Origin: Hypomyces perniciosus
Taxonomy: Eukaryota; Ascomycota; Sordariomycetes; Hypocreales; Hypocreaceae
Assembly (NCBI GenBank): GCA_008477525.1
Contig: SPDT01000010.1
Location: 930,001 to 994,000, forward strand
Reading direction: 5' to 3'
DNA length: 64,000 bases
The notes below the pieces were generated by a model. It was not told the DNA's origin, ran no database searches, and worked only from the letters and a program-made list of their open reading frames with translations. Each line of letters opens with the position of its first letter. Position 1 is the first letter of the stretch. The position numbers were made by a program, and so were the translations under genes. Below are positions 1-11,961 of the stretch, piece by piece.

Positions 1-701
1 CACCTAAGTGGGAGACGTATGAGGGCCATGAGTCTCAGGTCACTGTCAATGTCATCTCGACATTCTTGCTGAGCCTGCTGATACTCCCCACACTGCGCCG
101 CACTGGCGCCAAGTTCAACGTTGTTTCTCACATTGTTACTGTGTCTTCTGACGGGGCTTTTCTGGTGCGCACTCACTCAATCATCACGCGACTATACGGA
201 GTTACCAAATGCTAATTCTCGCCTCATCCATAGACAACGTTCACAGAAAGGAAGGCGGGACATATTATGCAAGCCCTTGATAGCCCCAAGCCCTTCGTCT
301 TCGACCAGCGATATACGACCACCAAGCTTCTGCAACTCATGGTTGTGCGTAAGTTTGCCGCAGCCTCGGACGCGTCTGGAAAAGGCCATGTCATCATGAA
401 CAGTCTCAACCCGGGACTATGTAATACCCAGCTCTTCCGGGACGTGAAAGGATTTGGGGCCTTCATTTTCTGGCTTGGGCTTAGGCTTTTTTCCCGCACT
501 CCTGAGATGGGTTCGCGGACGTTGATGGCGGCGGCTTTTGCAGGTGAGGAGACGCATGGCGATTGGATGACGAATTGCGGATCACATGAATGGCCTCCCT
601 TGATGAAGGGAGCGGTTGGCGAGGAGTTGATGGATAAGTTTTGGGGGGAGTTGTTGGAGGTTGTTGAAGGGATCGAGCCTGGAGTGACGGAGAACATATA
701 A
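1..701 (+). CDS. Short-chain dehydrogenase/reductase, 3' part only
   Basis: The 3' end of a classical SDR-family NAD(P)-dependent oxidoreductase that enters from the left edge. Reading from base 3, exon 1 carries a hydrophobic helix and the TVSSD motif with the catalytic Ser. An intron at 165-233 (branch TGCTAAT) is phase 0. Exon 2 (234-701) carries RYTTTK, the YxxxK catalytic pair, followed by a SLNPGLCNT motif typical after the active site. The Rossmann GxxxGxG region lies outside the window. It resembles fungal retinol-dehydrogenase-like SDRs; the substrate cannot be told. The family is sure, the intron likely. Confidence 0.8.
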
Positions 702-1391
702 ACACACAAGAGTACGGAGGACGAGGTACTTCGTATACTACTAGGTATATACTACTAATACTAGTAGGTCGGTCTTTTATAACTGATGATTCATTGGGTT
801 AGGGAACATCTAACTTCGTACTCCGTACCTTTTTGCAGTAGTATCTGAGGACTCGATTAGTACTTCGTACGCCAATGAATATCCTAGTAAAAAATTGAAT
901 AAGCATCAAGTACTGAATACACCTCTTCTTTAGCATCATCCGCGCAATTCCATGTCTCTCGTACTTCGTACTCACCGCGGAACATTGGCCGCTGGCTGAC
1001 CCACCGGGACGGAGTACTCCGTACCTTCCCTTTGATTGCCTCCCGCGCTTCTCCAAAATAAAGTACGATTAGCTCCGACATGCGACGCCATTGTCGCTCG
1101 CCTGGAGCTTCCATACAATCAAACCAATCCCTCAACAAAGAACAGAACAGACATCGGCCTCTCCTCGTCTTTGATGTGCACTGTCCGGAAGCGACTTTAG
1201 GGGCTGCCACGAGCAGCAATAACCTTCAATGGCAGTTGGCTCGCTACATACCCGGGCTGAATCCTAATTCTTAATTAATATCCCTTCGCTCGTCGTCCAT
1301 CACCACCCTTCTCACCCCCTCTCTTCTCCGCGTCCGCTCTGTCGCAACGCCACTCAACCGCTTCGCTCCGAGTCGCTGTCCTTTGCCGATC
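702..1391. other. Intergenic region rich in TACTTCGTA/TACTCCGTA motifs
   Basis: No gene is supported in these 690 bases between the dehydrogenase stop and the MED5 start. They contain at least five copies of a short motif (near 711-719, 726-736, 813-829, 861-870, 961-972 and 1011-1024) that recurs across the window in non-coding DNA. The last 120 bases are pyrimidine-rich, as in fungal promoters and 5' leaders, and presumably belong to MED5. Confidence 0.6.
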
Positions 1392-4300
1392 ATGGACGAG
1401 CGTATCGAAGCCCGCCGGGCCCTCCGCGAAGCACTCGGCTATTGGTCCACGTTCATCGCCAGATGCATCTTCAGGCGCCTCGATACGGACCGCTTCGCCG
1501 AGTTCATCCCGCTCGTCTACTCCAAGCACCCGTTGCCTGCCGTCATTATTGCCGATTTCTTCCTCCGACCGCAGCCGAACAATCGCGTCAGCCCCGATCC
1601 GCGCCTCCCCCCCTATATCCAAGTCCTCACCCAGTTCGGCTACCTCAACGCGCCGTCTATACTCAAGGCCCTGTACAAATACTCATCGCTGCATGCGCAA
1701 CTCCCGGAGGCGTCACAGAATGATGACCAAGACCAGGAGGGCAGCAAGGGGCAGGTTAAGCGGCCGCCTCCTATTCGGTGGGACAGCTCCGCCTGGATCG
1801 AGGAGGTCATGTTTTATCATGTCATCAAGCTCGTGGTTCAAGGTACCGCATGCAAGGACTCGCGGTCTACGCTGGAGCTCGTCAGGATCATATCCAAGTG
1901 GTTGACTCTGTTCTCGACCGCTTCCACGGCATTTGCAGCCGACATGCTCGGCGGGCTGCAGGACCCGCAGGCACAGCACGACATGGAGGTTTCCCGGGCT
2001 GCGTTCGTTCCTCTGCTGCTGCGATTAGTCGATAATGCCGCTCTAGTTAAGAATATCAGCAAGCCGTCCGCTAAAGGTATTAATTACATCGGATGTCATT
2101 TTCTTATATAACTATACATGTCACAATGCTTACACAACTTTACCCTACAGGCCCCCGCAAGGAGTTCTCAGATAGTCTGGCAACTTTTGGACAGACTCTA
2201 CAGCCTTTTCCGCAGTTCGTCGAAAAACTCGAGATTTTCCGGACAGAGGTCTTGGCTCCACTCGACCCTGTTGACAAGAAGAAGCAGGCCGCTAATGCCG
2301 CCATGGACGAGCTGCTTGACTCTACTGTCGGTTTAGGCAATTTCGTCATTCCTGAGATACCCATATCCAATACACGGGCTGGTTTATATGTCTATCTCAA
2401 TGCCTTGGTTAGTTTGATCACTCCCTTTCCTTGCCGTAGCTGCTCATTAACGCTTTGATTAGCTAGTAGGGAGACCCTTGATGGACGACCATGTGTTTTT
2501 CTCATATCTACATAACAGATACCAGGCACGTACTCAGGATAAACGACAGTTTCCACCAGTTGAATTATTAACCATGCTCTTAGGGAAACACGCAACAAAG
2601 TGCAATAGACCTGATTTTAGCATCTTTTGATGTTCTGGCAAATGCCGTCTTCCGAAATGAAGGCCCAAGGGATGCCCATCTACTTCGGTCGTATTTGATC
2701 AACAAGGTGCCCTTGTTGCTTAGCCAGCTCTGTCCTCCTGACTTCTCTACCCCTGCAGCTGAGTTCTGTATCACAGAAGCGCTCAACCAAGTCGACACAA
2801 GTGTGTTCCCTACCGCCTCACTCATGTTTGACGAGTCACGGAATAATAACCCGTACACCGAGAGCGTGAGGGAAGAATTTTGCTCCGCCTGTGCGCTCCA
2901 TGGTTTGATTGAGCGGGAGCATGTAGAAAGAATCCTAGGAGAAAGCTCTATGTCATATGAGCCTTCACAGGAAAAGTACTCCAAAGAAAAGTTGGTACAG
3001 GGTTGCTTGTCTGACCCAGAAAAGATTCAAGGTCTTGTTCGCGAACTCGATAAGATGGACGGAAATGTCGGCGCAGTTTGTCAGGCGCTTGTTGAGGTTT
3101 GTTTTCTCTATTGCCTCACGGTGGCTGGTGGTGAGTGCTAACAAATCACAGTTGATGCGCCAACTCTGTAACAACAAAGAAACCATGTCTTTGAAGCTTC
3201 TATGCAGTCAATTGGCCCAGAAGCCCCAGTCTTTAGACGTGCTATTACTGTTCGAGAAGCTGCCAGCCATCTTGGATCCGCTGTGTCAGCTTTTGGACGG
3301 TTGGCGATACGAAGAAGACCAAGGGGAGTATCAGCCTGTCTATGAAGAATTCGGCGCTATATTACTGTTAGTACTTGCGTTTGCGTACCGGTACAATCTG
3401 TCACCAGCAGATATTGGCATACAATCTGGCGACTCGTGTGTCGGCAAGATCATCAGCCGGGCTCACCTTACTCGACAACTGAACGAGCTATCAGATCAGG
3501 AGAATGAACACATGAACGGATGGGTTCATGGCCTATTCGACAGCGATGCCGGTGGCCTGGGAGACGACTTGATGTCGTCATGTCCCCCTCACGAGTTTTA
3601 TCTGCTCGTCGCACCGCTCTTTCAGAACATTGTTGTGGCATACACTCAAGGTTACCTGACTGACGATAGCCTCAAGTGCGGTATAGAATGTGAGTCCCTG
3701 ATCTCATGTAGGATATTAACCATGCGCTGTTCTTTAGCTTACGACTTTTAGACTTGGTTGACACGTTCCTATTGCCGTCACTTGTTCCGGCGATACGGTT
3801 CTTATCAGAATATCTCTGGGTTGAACAAAAGGAACAAAAATCAATCATCAAGATCCTGCAGCTTATTCTGCTACCTACTTCCATCTCGGGAGAGGCAAGC
3901 ACAATGCTCTCGTCGGTCAAGAACCTTATTGCTAAGCCACTGGAACACTCACTTCGGTCGTATCAAAGACAGGATCCAAAGAACCAGGATATAGAGCCCC
4001 TGCTAAGAGCTCTAAAGGACAGCCTACCCCTTTCACGCCGCACAGGAGGTGCAGAGCACATTGAGCTAGAGTCCTGGGCAACAAGCTCTAGCAGCGGCCT
4101 TGCCGGGGCAGTTAAGCACACCATCCAGAGTCTGGTCCAATGGAGCATGCATCCTGGCATGACTGCGATGCCAACGTCCTACACTCACCGGCAGGTGATC
4201 GCATCACTCAAGATTGTGGGGCCGAATAGATTGCTGCGTGTTATGACAGAGGAAGTTAGACAACACATGGAAGCCGGCAGCGGGAGCATTGTTTACGACG

Positions 4301-4827
4301 TGGTGATAGCATTAATCTGCGCGCCAAATGTCACGAACGAGCTTCCGCCCACTGTAGGCCTTCTTGACGAGACCGGCAATATGCCCCCTCCGCTACAGCG
4401 TCGTCTCACGCTTCGCGAAGTATTGAAGATGGAGGCGGACGACTACAGGAAGTTGCAGAAGAAGGATGCGGCGCTAGCCGAGATTTTGGTTCGCCTGCAC
4501 AGGAAAGTCGAGGCACAGATGGTGCTGCCGCCACCACCAGCCATGCTGCAAGCCGGAGACATGCAGCTTGACCTGGCTGCGGACGCGACGAATCTGGGCG
4601 ACGCCATGGCCGCAGCGACGGGTGTTCAAGGTGATAGTGCTATGGCGGTTGACGGTGTCATGAGTTTGGATATGGGAATGGGGGGTGTCGCATCGGATTT
4701 GGGTCTGGGTGGTCCATCCGGGAGCCATGGTGGACTCGACACATCGGCAGACACAGACTTGTTCGGGGGATTTGATACCAGTATGGACGTCTTTGATGGG
4801 TGGGACAACATGGACCTGGGTCATTAA
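1392..4827 (+). CDS. MED5: Mediator of RNA polymerase II transcription subunit 5 (Med5/Nut1)
   Basis: A subunit of the Mediator tail module, which bridges activators and RNA polymerase II in the nucleus. Proposed exons: 1392-2076, 2151-2407, 2463-2525, 2584-3096, 3152-3689 and 3752-4827, giving 1043 aa, usual for the family. Recognition rests on the N-terminal stretch with PNNRVSPDPRLPPYIQVL and APSILKALYKYSSL, then LVGRPLMDDHVFFSYLHNRY and LVDTFLLPSLVPAIRFL. The C-terminus is Gly/Met/Asp-rich and low in complexity. The start is the first ATG before the conserved region; the reading frame upstream has no other ATG. The intron at 2526-2583 appears to use a GC donor (CAG|GCACGT), the only in-frame join found. 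At the last intron the acceptor at 3751 restores the conserved frame, whereas the nearer AG at 3737 leads to a stop. Confidence 0.93.
2526..2583 (+). other. Putative GC-AG intron in MED5
   Basis: Joining 2525 to 2584 in phase 0 keeps the Med5 protein open and conserved across the junction (LHNRYQ then GNTQQSAIDLI). The only donor compatible with that frame is GC at 2526 (CAG|GCACGT). GT donors nearby at 2530 and 2549 give the wrong frame. A branch-like sequence (TTATTAAC) lies about 12 bases before the TTAG acceptor. Confidence 0.65.
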
Positions 4828-5437
4828 GGGTGGTTTATTCGGTGATTCTTCTCTGGCGTTTTTACTTCCCTACCCTTGGGAGGAGAATCCTCTCGCGTAT
4901 TTGGCTGAGAGACTTGGTTGTTCACAAACTGCATGCCATTTTCACATGCATGCATGCTATGAAAGAGGTGACACGGCGTCTTGGGACATGATAGCGTTGG
5001 GGGATCATGATGTTCTTCATAAGGGTATTCCTGGAGGTATACTTGTAGTATTTGTGGCGTCGGTAGTGAATACCTAGCTATGCAGTAAAACATTGTATCG
5101 TAATGGCATCACTATCTCCGTACCCTTTTGAATCTGTATTGCCTTCCGGTTATCTTGACGTCTTTTTGGCTTCACTCGTACATGCCTGCTTTATGATGAT
5201 TTATTGCCATCCGGGAGCTAAGCCCGATTAGTCTCCTGAGGTCGATGTCGCGAGTAAGTTATGTAAGCCACAGCTACTGTGAGGCCACATTTCTGTTCAT
5301 GCCCATACAAAGCTTCGCCTCCAACCTAAACCATCCGTCTTCTCTCAAACCTCATATTCTCCTTTGCCCCCTTCTCCGTCTTGTCTTCTTCTTTTTGTGG
5401 CCAATTGGGCTGGTTGTGCTGGTTCGTGTCGTTCGTC
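4828..5437. other. Intergenic region, MED5 3' flank and IRC22 promoter
   Basis: No gene is supported. The first part should hold the MED5 3' UTR. The segment from about 5320 is C/T-rich (TTCTCTCAAACC, CCCCTTCTCC) and looks like the promoter and leader of the next gene. Confidence 0.5.
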
Positions 5438-6503
5438 ATGCTGTTCAAGTCGTCTCTCCTCGCTTTCCTGGCCCTCCAGGTCTTCAGCGTCGCCGCGCAG
5501 GTATGTCAGTCCTTTAGACGATCACATCATCCCCTCTCGCGCGTTAAGCTCCATTGCACGCCGCCCTATACTCCTTTGATTGATCACATAACTTGCGCAC
5601 AACCCCCCTGTCTTGATGTCAAGCTATTGAACAAATTGGCCTCGCATCGCTCGAAATGCTAACGTTGAGTGTCGCGCTTCTGTAGGCTGACGCTGATGCC
5701 ACTAATGATGCTCCTGTCATTGAGGAACTTCCCCTTTCCTCGCTCAACGCCAATGTCAAGACGACTTTCCCCGATGCCGACATCCTCGGTGTGAAGCTCG
5801 TCAACGGACGGCCAACAACTGCGCACATCGAAGTGGTCAACAACGAAGAGACCCCGATCCAGGTCGCCTTCATCGCCGGCGCTCTGACGACCACCCAGCA
5901 GCTCCCAGATGATGCGCCCGTCTACCAGAATATCTTGCGCAATCTGTCGACTGTTCAATACCACTTGCGTGTTGAGCCTGGCGAGACCAAGTCTGTGCCG
6001 TATTCCTTCTCGCTTGATATGCAGCCTCAGGATGTGCGCCTGCGCCTTGTCGCTGTTATTGCCAATGACAAGGGCAACGTCTTCCAGATCCCGGCCCATG
6101 ATGCTGAGACTTCCATTGTTGAGCCCCCGACCAGCTTCTTGGATCCTCAGATGTACGTCATCTCCTATGATCTTCCGGGTTGAACCTTGGGACACTTGCA
6201 ACTAAACTGTCGTCCTTCAACAGCATCTTCCTCTACCTCGTTCTTACCGCTGCATTCGGCGGCACTCTCTACTTCGTCTACAAGACTTGGATTGAGGCTC
6301 TCTTCCCCCAAGCTAAGCGCACCAAAGCCCCCAAGAAGGTCGTGAAGAAGCCCGTCGACGGTGATGCCCTCTCTGGCTCCGAGTCCACTGGTGTCTCTAC
6401 GGGTAAGAACTACGACGAGAGCTGGATCCCCGAGCACCACATCAACCGCCCTGTTGCGAAGCGCGTCAAGTCTAGCGCCACAAAGAAGAAGATTGCCGAG
6501 TAA
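5438..6503 (+). CDS. IRC22: IRC22 / translocon-associated protein alpha-like ER membrane protein
   Basis: A 269-aa ER membrane protein of the Irc22 family, related to TRAP-alpha (SSR1), which associates with the Sec61 translocon in animals. Exons 5438-5500, 5686-6152 and 6224-6503. Exon 1 encodes just a 21-aa signal peptide ending SVAAQ. The lumenal part carries IEVVNNEETPIQVAFIAGAL and the ending YSFSLDMQPQDVRLRLVAVI typical of TRAP-alpha. One membrane span follows (IFLYLVLTAAFGGTLYFVY, coded just after intron 2), then a Lys-rich cytosolic tail with WIPEHHINRP. Intron 1 is long for this window (185 nt) with branch TGCTAACG. In yeast IRC22 was named for raised recombination foci when deleted; the direct function is unclear. 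The identification is by pattern and length. Confidence 0.88.
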
Positions 6504-6850
6504 GCGGCTGGGGACTTCTCCCTGTGTTTCGGTAATTGGACATTTGGGATGGTTACCCGTGACGGCGTTCGAGCAGCGTAATGGTGGAAGCAGCATATCT
6601 TATTGGTAATTGACAGGGCGTGATTTCTCTCCTGGGCGCAGTTTGGAACGGGAGGTGGAATGGTAGGGTGGCTCTGCTGGATGAGGCATGACACAAACAT
6701 GGGTTGAATCTGGCGTGGACATGGGCTAAAATGTATCAAGAAATGTACAATACTGTGACCAGGTTAGAATGACATGACATGAATCTTCCACCAAGCAAGT
6801 CTCGTTTATTCTAGCGCCTGCGCTAGTAATATCATCCTCTTTTCACATCA
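6504..6850. other. Convergent 3' flanks of IRC22 and the IRC20-like gene
   Basis: These 347 bases lie between two stop codons facing each other. No gene is supported. They should hold the 3' UTRs and poly(A) sites of both genes. Confidence 0.5.
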
Positions 6851-9800
6851 TCAATCATCCAACTGTCTCGCCTCGGCAGCTTCACCGGCGAGATAGCTCA
6901 TAACAGCACTCTCCTGGAGGCGACTGTCTTGTCTCGACTCTTGCTCTGCTGCCCCTTTGGCAGCTATGTGTCCAAACAAGCATTCCCACAAATCACTACG
7001 GTCCACCATCTCTCCCGCTGATCTGTCCTTGCTCATCAGTTTCGACAAGGCGGCGTGCTCCATCTCCAACGTGTTGGCTTCTTCAATGTTAACGTCTAGA
7101 AGCTCAGGTGTTGACTCCTTGGATTTTCCCTTGAGGTTCCTGCCCATATGCTCCATACGCCGTCGGACGGAGAGGTTGTAGATCGACTCTTCTACTGTCC
7201 CTGAAACGATGTACAGCCATACTGTAGTTTCATGCTGTTGTCCGATTCTGTCCACACGAGCAATAGCTTGGAGCTCCAGGGCGGTGTTGAGGAGAGGCTC
7301 GCAGAGAAACACGTGGTTGGCATTGACCAAGTTCAATCCGCTGGAATGAGCCCTAGCATGAAGTAGGAAACACTCGATGCCCGGTTCCTCCTTGAACCTA
7401 GTGATGCCGTCGGTTTCGTCAATGGAAGCGTATCCGATGCGGAAGCGCCTGAACGCGTTTCTGAGGACGTTCAAGAAGTCCTTGTATCTGCTCGGTTGTT
7501 AATGCTGACTTTTCGCCGGTGAGAATAGTAGTTCCAGGCACTTACTGTGAGAATACAATCGACTTCGCCCCTGGATCAGACTGTCTCAACCACAAAAGAT
7601 GTCGAACCAGAGTGTCGACCTTGGTCGTGAAAGAAAGGCCATCGAGTTCAATGTTCATCATTTCTTCCAGCTTTTTGGCGTTAAACTCGGAATAGATCAG
7701 TGTCGTCTTCGATGTTGATGAGATAGTTGGCTGTTGCTCTTTCTCATCCCCTTCAGCCAAGCCGGATTCCTCGCTGCGAACCTGCAGTTGTTGAGGCTTG
7801 ATGGCTATGTCATGCAAATTATCTGCCTTCAACGCTCTTTTGCAAACAGGGCAGTTGTGGTGGGCTTTGAACCACATCATCATACACTCTTTGCAGAATT
7901 GATGGCCACACACGGTCAAAACACCAGTTACAAATGGCATCTGGCAGATGACACACATTCGAGGCTCGTTCGATTTAGAGCCAGTTTCCTTCAAGTTCAA
8001 CACTAGCGGTCAAAGTTAGTCCCTTTATCCCGACATAACGGAGTATAAGCAGACTCCAGACTTACAATACCGATGCTTTGCCTCGCCGGACGATAGCTTG
8101 CTCTGAAGATCGTTTACCACCTTCCTTGCCTTCTGTATAGCTTCTTCAGTTTTAGGACCTTCGTGGGGAAGTACATCATCCGAGACAGCTTGCAGCTGAC
8201 GATAGTATTCCAAGCGAGCATTCATCGCTCGTTTGAAGATCTCTATTTCAGATTCGAGGGATGGTATAGCTTTGTTTTGTTCGTTGAGTAATGCCTGTGT
8301 GTTCTTCAACAAGCTCGACGCCATTTTCGATTCTAGAAGCTCTCGCATACTCTGTCCTGTCTCACGAGTTAGGCGCGTCACTAGACCGCGCAAGTCGCTA
8401 ATGGCACCGCGCATGGAGATGTTTGCCCTCGTTGGCTTAATAGTCTCCCTTATGTGGAACAGCTGGAGAAACTTCTCGGGTGCGGGCCCTTCGCCATCCT
8501 TCGCCATCCTCATGGACGTGTTCATCTCATGCATTACCAACTGGTTCGTCTGCCCCAATATGGCGTCCTGGCGATCGGCAATAACAGCTCGGAGGGCTCG
8601 GACGTATACCATGAGCTCATCCTGCACCTTGGCTGACTCGCCAAGCTCTTCTCCAGTTGTCTCTACACTTTCCTCTTCATCAACGAGAGGTCGCAACAGG
8701 AGCTGAATTGTTTGCTCTCTCCACTCATCGATAACATTCGCCTGGTCATTCAGCTCGCCATAGAGGACTTCCAGACTGTCAACAATTCCACTACTCTCGA
8801 TACCCTTTTCAGGAGCAGCAACAAGCTCTGGCACCTCTATGAATGATTGCTCCTTTGCTTTCTGCGCGATCTTGTTCATAAGTCGAGTGGCTTTCCGATG
8901 CCCTTCTCGAAGTATCTCTCTTCGCACCATTTTAGCCTCCTCATATCCATCATCCTCGAGCCTCTTGAGCCGATGGAATTCCTCAGAGTCTGGTTCTGTC
9001 ATCTCTTGGTCGTCTTTAATCTGGAAATATGCGTTGGCACAAAAGAAAATGGCCTTGTGATACAGTTCGAGAGCACCACGTAATCTGTTTCGATATTCGC
9101 CGACCTGGCCCTTGTTTCCAGACTCCTCTTTGTCGGACTCGCTATCCAAATCTGAAGAGTTATCGTCGCCCTTTGAATTGCCATTACCTGCGGAATGCGA
9201 ATGATTGTCTCCTCCTTGCTCACGAAGGACATCTTGTAGTTTGGCCCGAGCATCAGATACCAGCTGTCCGGTTTCATTTCGTACTTGTTCCCAAAGCGCA
9301 AGAGCTTCACTCACCCGAGGACTATTTTCGAATAATTGTCCCAGCGTAAGTCTACCCGAAAAATACGCCCTTTCGTCTGTTCTCATAGCAGTTTCACTTT
9401 GCTCCAGCATAGCATCGAGTACCTCCTCTACCGTTCTCATCGGTCGTTCCTTGTTGTTTCCCAGCACGCGACGGTTGTAGACACCGACCTCAGGATGAAG
9501 AGCTGCCTGTCTTAGTCGGTTGAGCCATACTCTCATGACGTCTTCGCAGGCGTCCGGGTCCCAATCATCCTCCAGGGGGGCACCCTCCAGACTGAGGTTA
9601 CAGGCTTCAGCCATTTCTTTGTACAATGTCTGGTAATGTTGCTCCTCAACTGCGGTAAACGGCATACTGATGACGAACCGCTTCTGAGGCGGTAGGGAGA
9701 GTTCGTCTCTTACTAATGCTTTAGTATGGCGAAGTGAGATCGAATTGAAGAGTTGTTGAAAAAGTGGCTTATGATGAGTGGTGAGCGCATGCCAGACTTG

Positions 9801-11458
9801 GGTCGTGGAGCAATATGGCTCGTAGCGCAGGAATGAAAGCAAGCCAAGTAAATCCTTGACATCATCCTTGACCGGTGTTCCGGTGATACCCCAAGCGTTG
9901 ACGCGCGGAATCACTCTTGCAAGTGCAGCTGCCTGACTTACACCACTTTCAATCATCTGGGCTTCATCAAGACACACTCTCCACCACGATATTTGGACAA
10001 GAGGTGATGTAATTCGATGATAGGTTCGTTCATGTCTTCTGGGTCGTTCTGGGGGATTGATTGCGAAGTGGAGCTCCGCAGACAGCACGGGGTAAGTTGT
10101 TATCACCACATCATAACCCGCTAATTCTTCGACAATACGGGCTTCATGTTCCTTCTCAAGCCCTTTGCACCCTGTATAATACTTGACGCGTATTCCTGGA
10201 GCATGGCGAGATATTTCCGAAACCCACTGGGGCCCCAGAGATTTTGGAGCTACGATGAATGTCGCACCACTGGGTATGAGATTTCCATGACCTTCTGGGA
10301 GTTGAAGAGATACACTTGAGCGTTTATGCAAGAGTATGAGGCCGAGTAGTTCTAGAGTTTTGCCCAAGCCCATTTCCTCTGCCAGAATACCACCTCTGAC
10401 AGCCCTGCCTGCCTGATGGTAGGCAGTAGGGTTTCTAGTGACAGTCTGGAAGATGTCACTTAAATATACCTCATCATCATTTGCATCGCGCACGACTCGA
10501 AACGTATCTAAATCTGGTGTTCGTTGATCCTCTGATAACGGTTGGAGACCAGATAGTGATGCTGTCCACTTCACGCCTTCCCGGCCTAAGAGCCATTGTA
10601 GGGTTCTCTTCTGATAGGGAAAAAGGGTTGCTTCCAGTCCTGGAATTTGAATAGAAAGCGAGGTGCTATCCTCCTTTGATGGGATGTGTGCTACTTGGTA
10701 AAAGTCCATGGGGGACCATGCTGTCACGTTCGTATGCTTATCAAGCGGAGGGAAGAACACCCGGATGAGCGCTTCGCTTGACTTGCGCTCGTCATGGCGT
10801 CGCAAAGAAGCAAATGGGGTCGAAGTCTCGTTCCAAAAAAGCCGAAATAAAAGCTTCAGTGTCGCAACACTCTGGTACCGTTCAATAACAAGGTCAGCGG
10901 TCGTCCAAATAGTGCCGGGAGTGCTTTTCATTCGACTTGATCCCGCAATCGTCAGAATATCACGGACACGTTGGCTAATATCTTGCGGCCTAATCGACAC
11001 AACAGCACGGATATACTCCAAACGAGAAGTCGGCCGTGCACCGATTAACAAGGACTCCTCGAGGAGATCCAGTGCTAGAAGAGATCCAACATCTTGATGG
11101 ACTTTGCTATAATTCTGGAAAGAATTATCTTCACATCGGCGCGAGAAAGAGATTTCGCCTTTCGCAATGCAAACGCTTGAGTCAAGTGCTGGATCGACTT
11201 TGAGACGCTTGCGCAATGGTTCTATTGATTGTGTAGTTTCGAGGGACTCGTCCCTAATGGACTGGGAAACATCTGGTGTTGGAAGGCCCAGAAGGAAATC
11301 GAGTAGCCTGGTTGGGAGAACATCTACTCCGTAGAATCGTGAAAATTAGATAAATGGGCGGGGAAATGAGTAAAATGAGTATAAATGAACGTACCATCAT
11401 CGCCAACTTCAAAATCGGGTGATGATCGCAAATTCCGCGGTCGCCTCGAGCGCCCCAT
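6851..11458 (-). CDS. IRC20: IRC20/SHPRH-type SNF2 ATPase with RING finger E3 domain
   Basis: A 1471-aa nuclear SNF2-family ATPase and probable ubiquitin E3 ligase, related to yeast Irc20 and animal SHPRH, linked to recombination and genome stability. Exons on the minus strand: 11458-11395, 11323-8066, 8002-7546 and 7487-6851. The SNF2 N-lobe has EEMGLGKT (about 341-345, Walker A) and LDEAQ (about 474-477, in place of DEAH). A C3HC4 RING follows near residues 1124-1162 (CVIC, CGHQFCKEC, CPVC). The C-lobe ends with VDRIGQQHETTVWLYIV. The long insert between the N-lobe and the RING is charged and helical, as in SHPRH/Irc20. The intron 1 acceptor (ctacggagTAG) lies within the dispersed TACGGAGTA motif, and intron 2 also holds a copy. 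The gene is divergent from mS41 and convergent with IRC22. Confidence 0.93.
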
Positions 11459-11961
11459 CTGAATCAATCAAGAATGAACCAGGAATTTAATACAATTTAG
11501 ATCGCCAACGGGTAATATGCAAGCATCACTATTGGCAATGTGCAAAATGCCACAGCGGAACAGAATGTGAGGAGGGAAAAGAATAACACCCAACACCTGG
11601 TTTAACGAGACGAGACGCCTCGGAAGCTGAGCAAGACGTTATCGATAACAGACCCACCACCCCGTAAATTAGGCCAATAATAACCCACCGATAACACCCC
11701 GCTATCGCAAGTCCCACAAGGTCTCAGGAAGCCTTGCTTACCTAATGTCGATTGAAGCAAATTTGGAGATGGAGAGGTTCAAGATCCAGTTCACAAGACA
11801 ACGCGAGCTCGACTTAACGACAGACCCGGGGGGCGTTTGGTTGTCAACAACCACATTAGTCAACGAGGGAGCACAGGGTAACTTGAATTTTTATAGGATC
11901 CCCAATTGAATTAGCGGAGCATCGTGCTGACATCTGCGACAGGGGATTCCAATTCGCAAAT
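11459..11961. promoter_or_regulatory. Divergent promoter region, IRC20-like gene and mS41
   Basis: These 503 bases separate the start codons of two divergent genes and presumably carry both promoters. AT-rich patches near 11480-11510 and 11640-11690 are visible. No specific binding site can be asserted. No other gene is supported. Confidence 0.5.
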
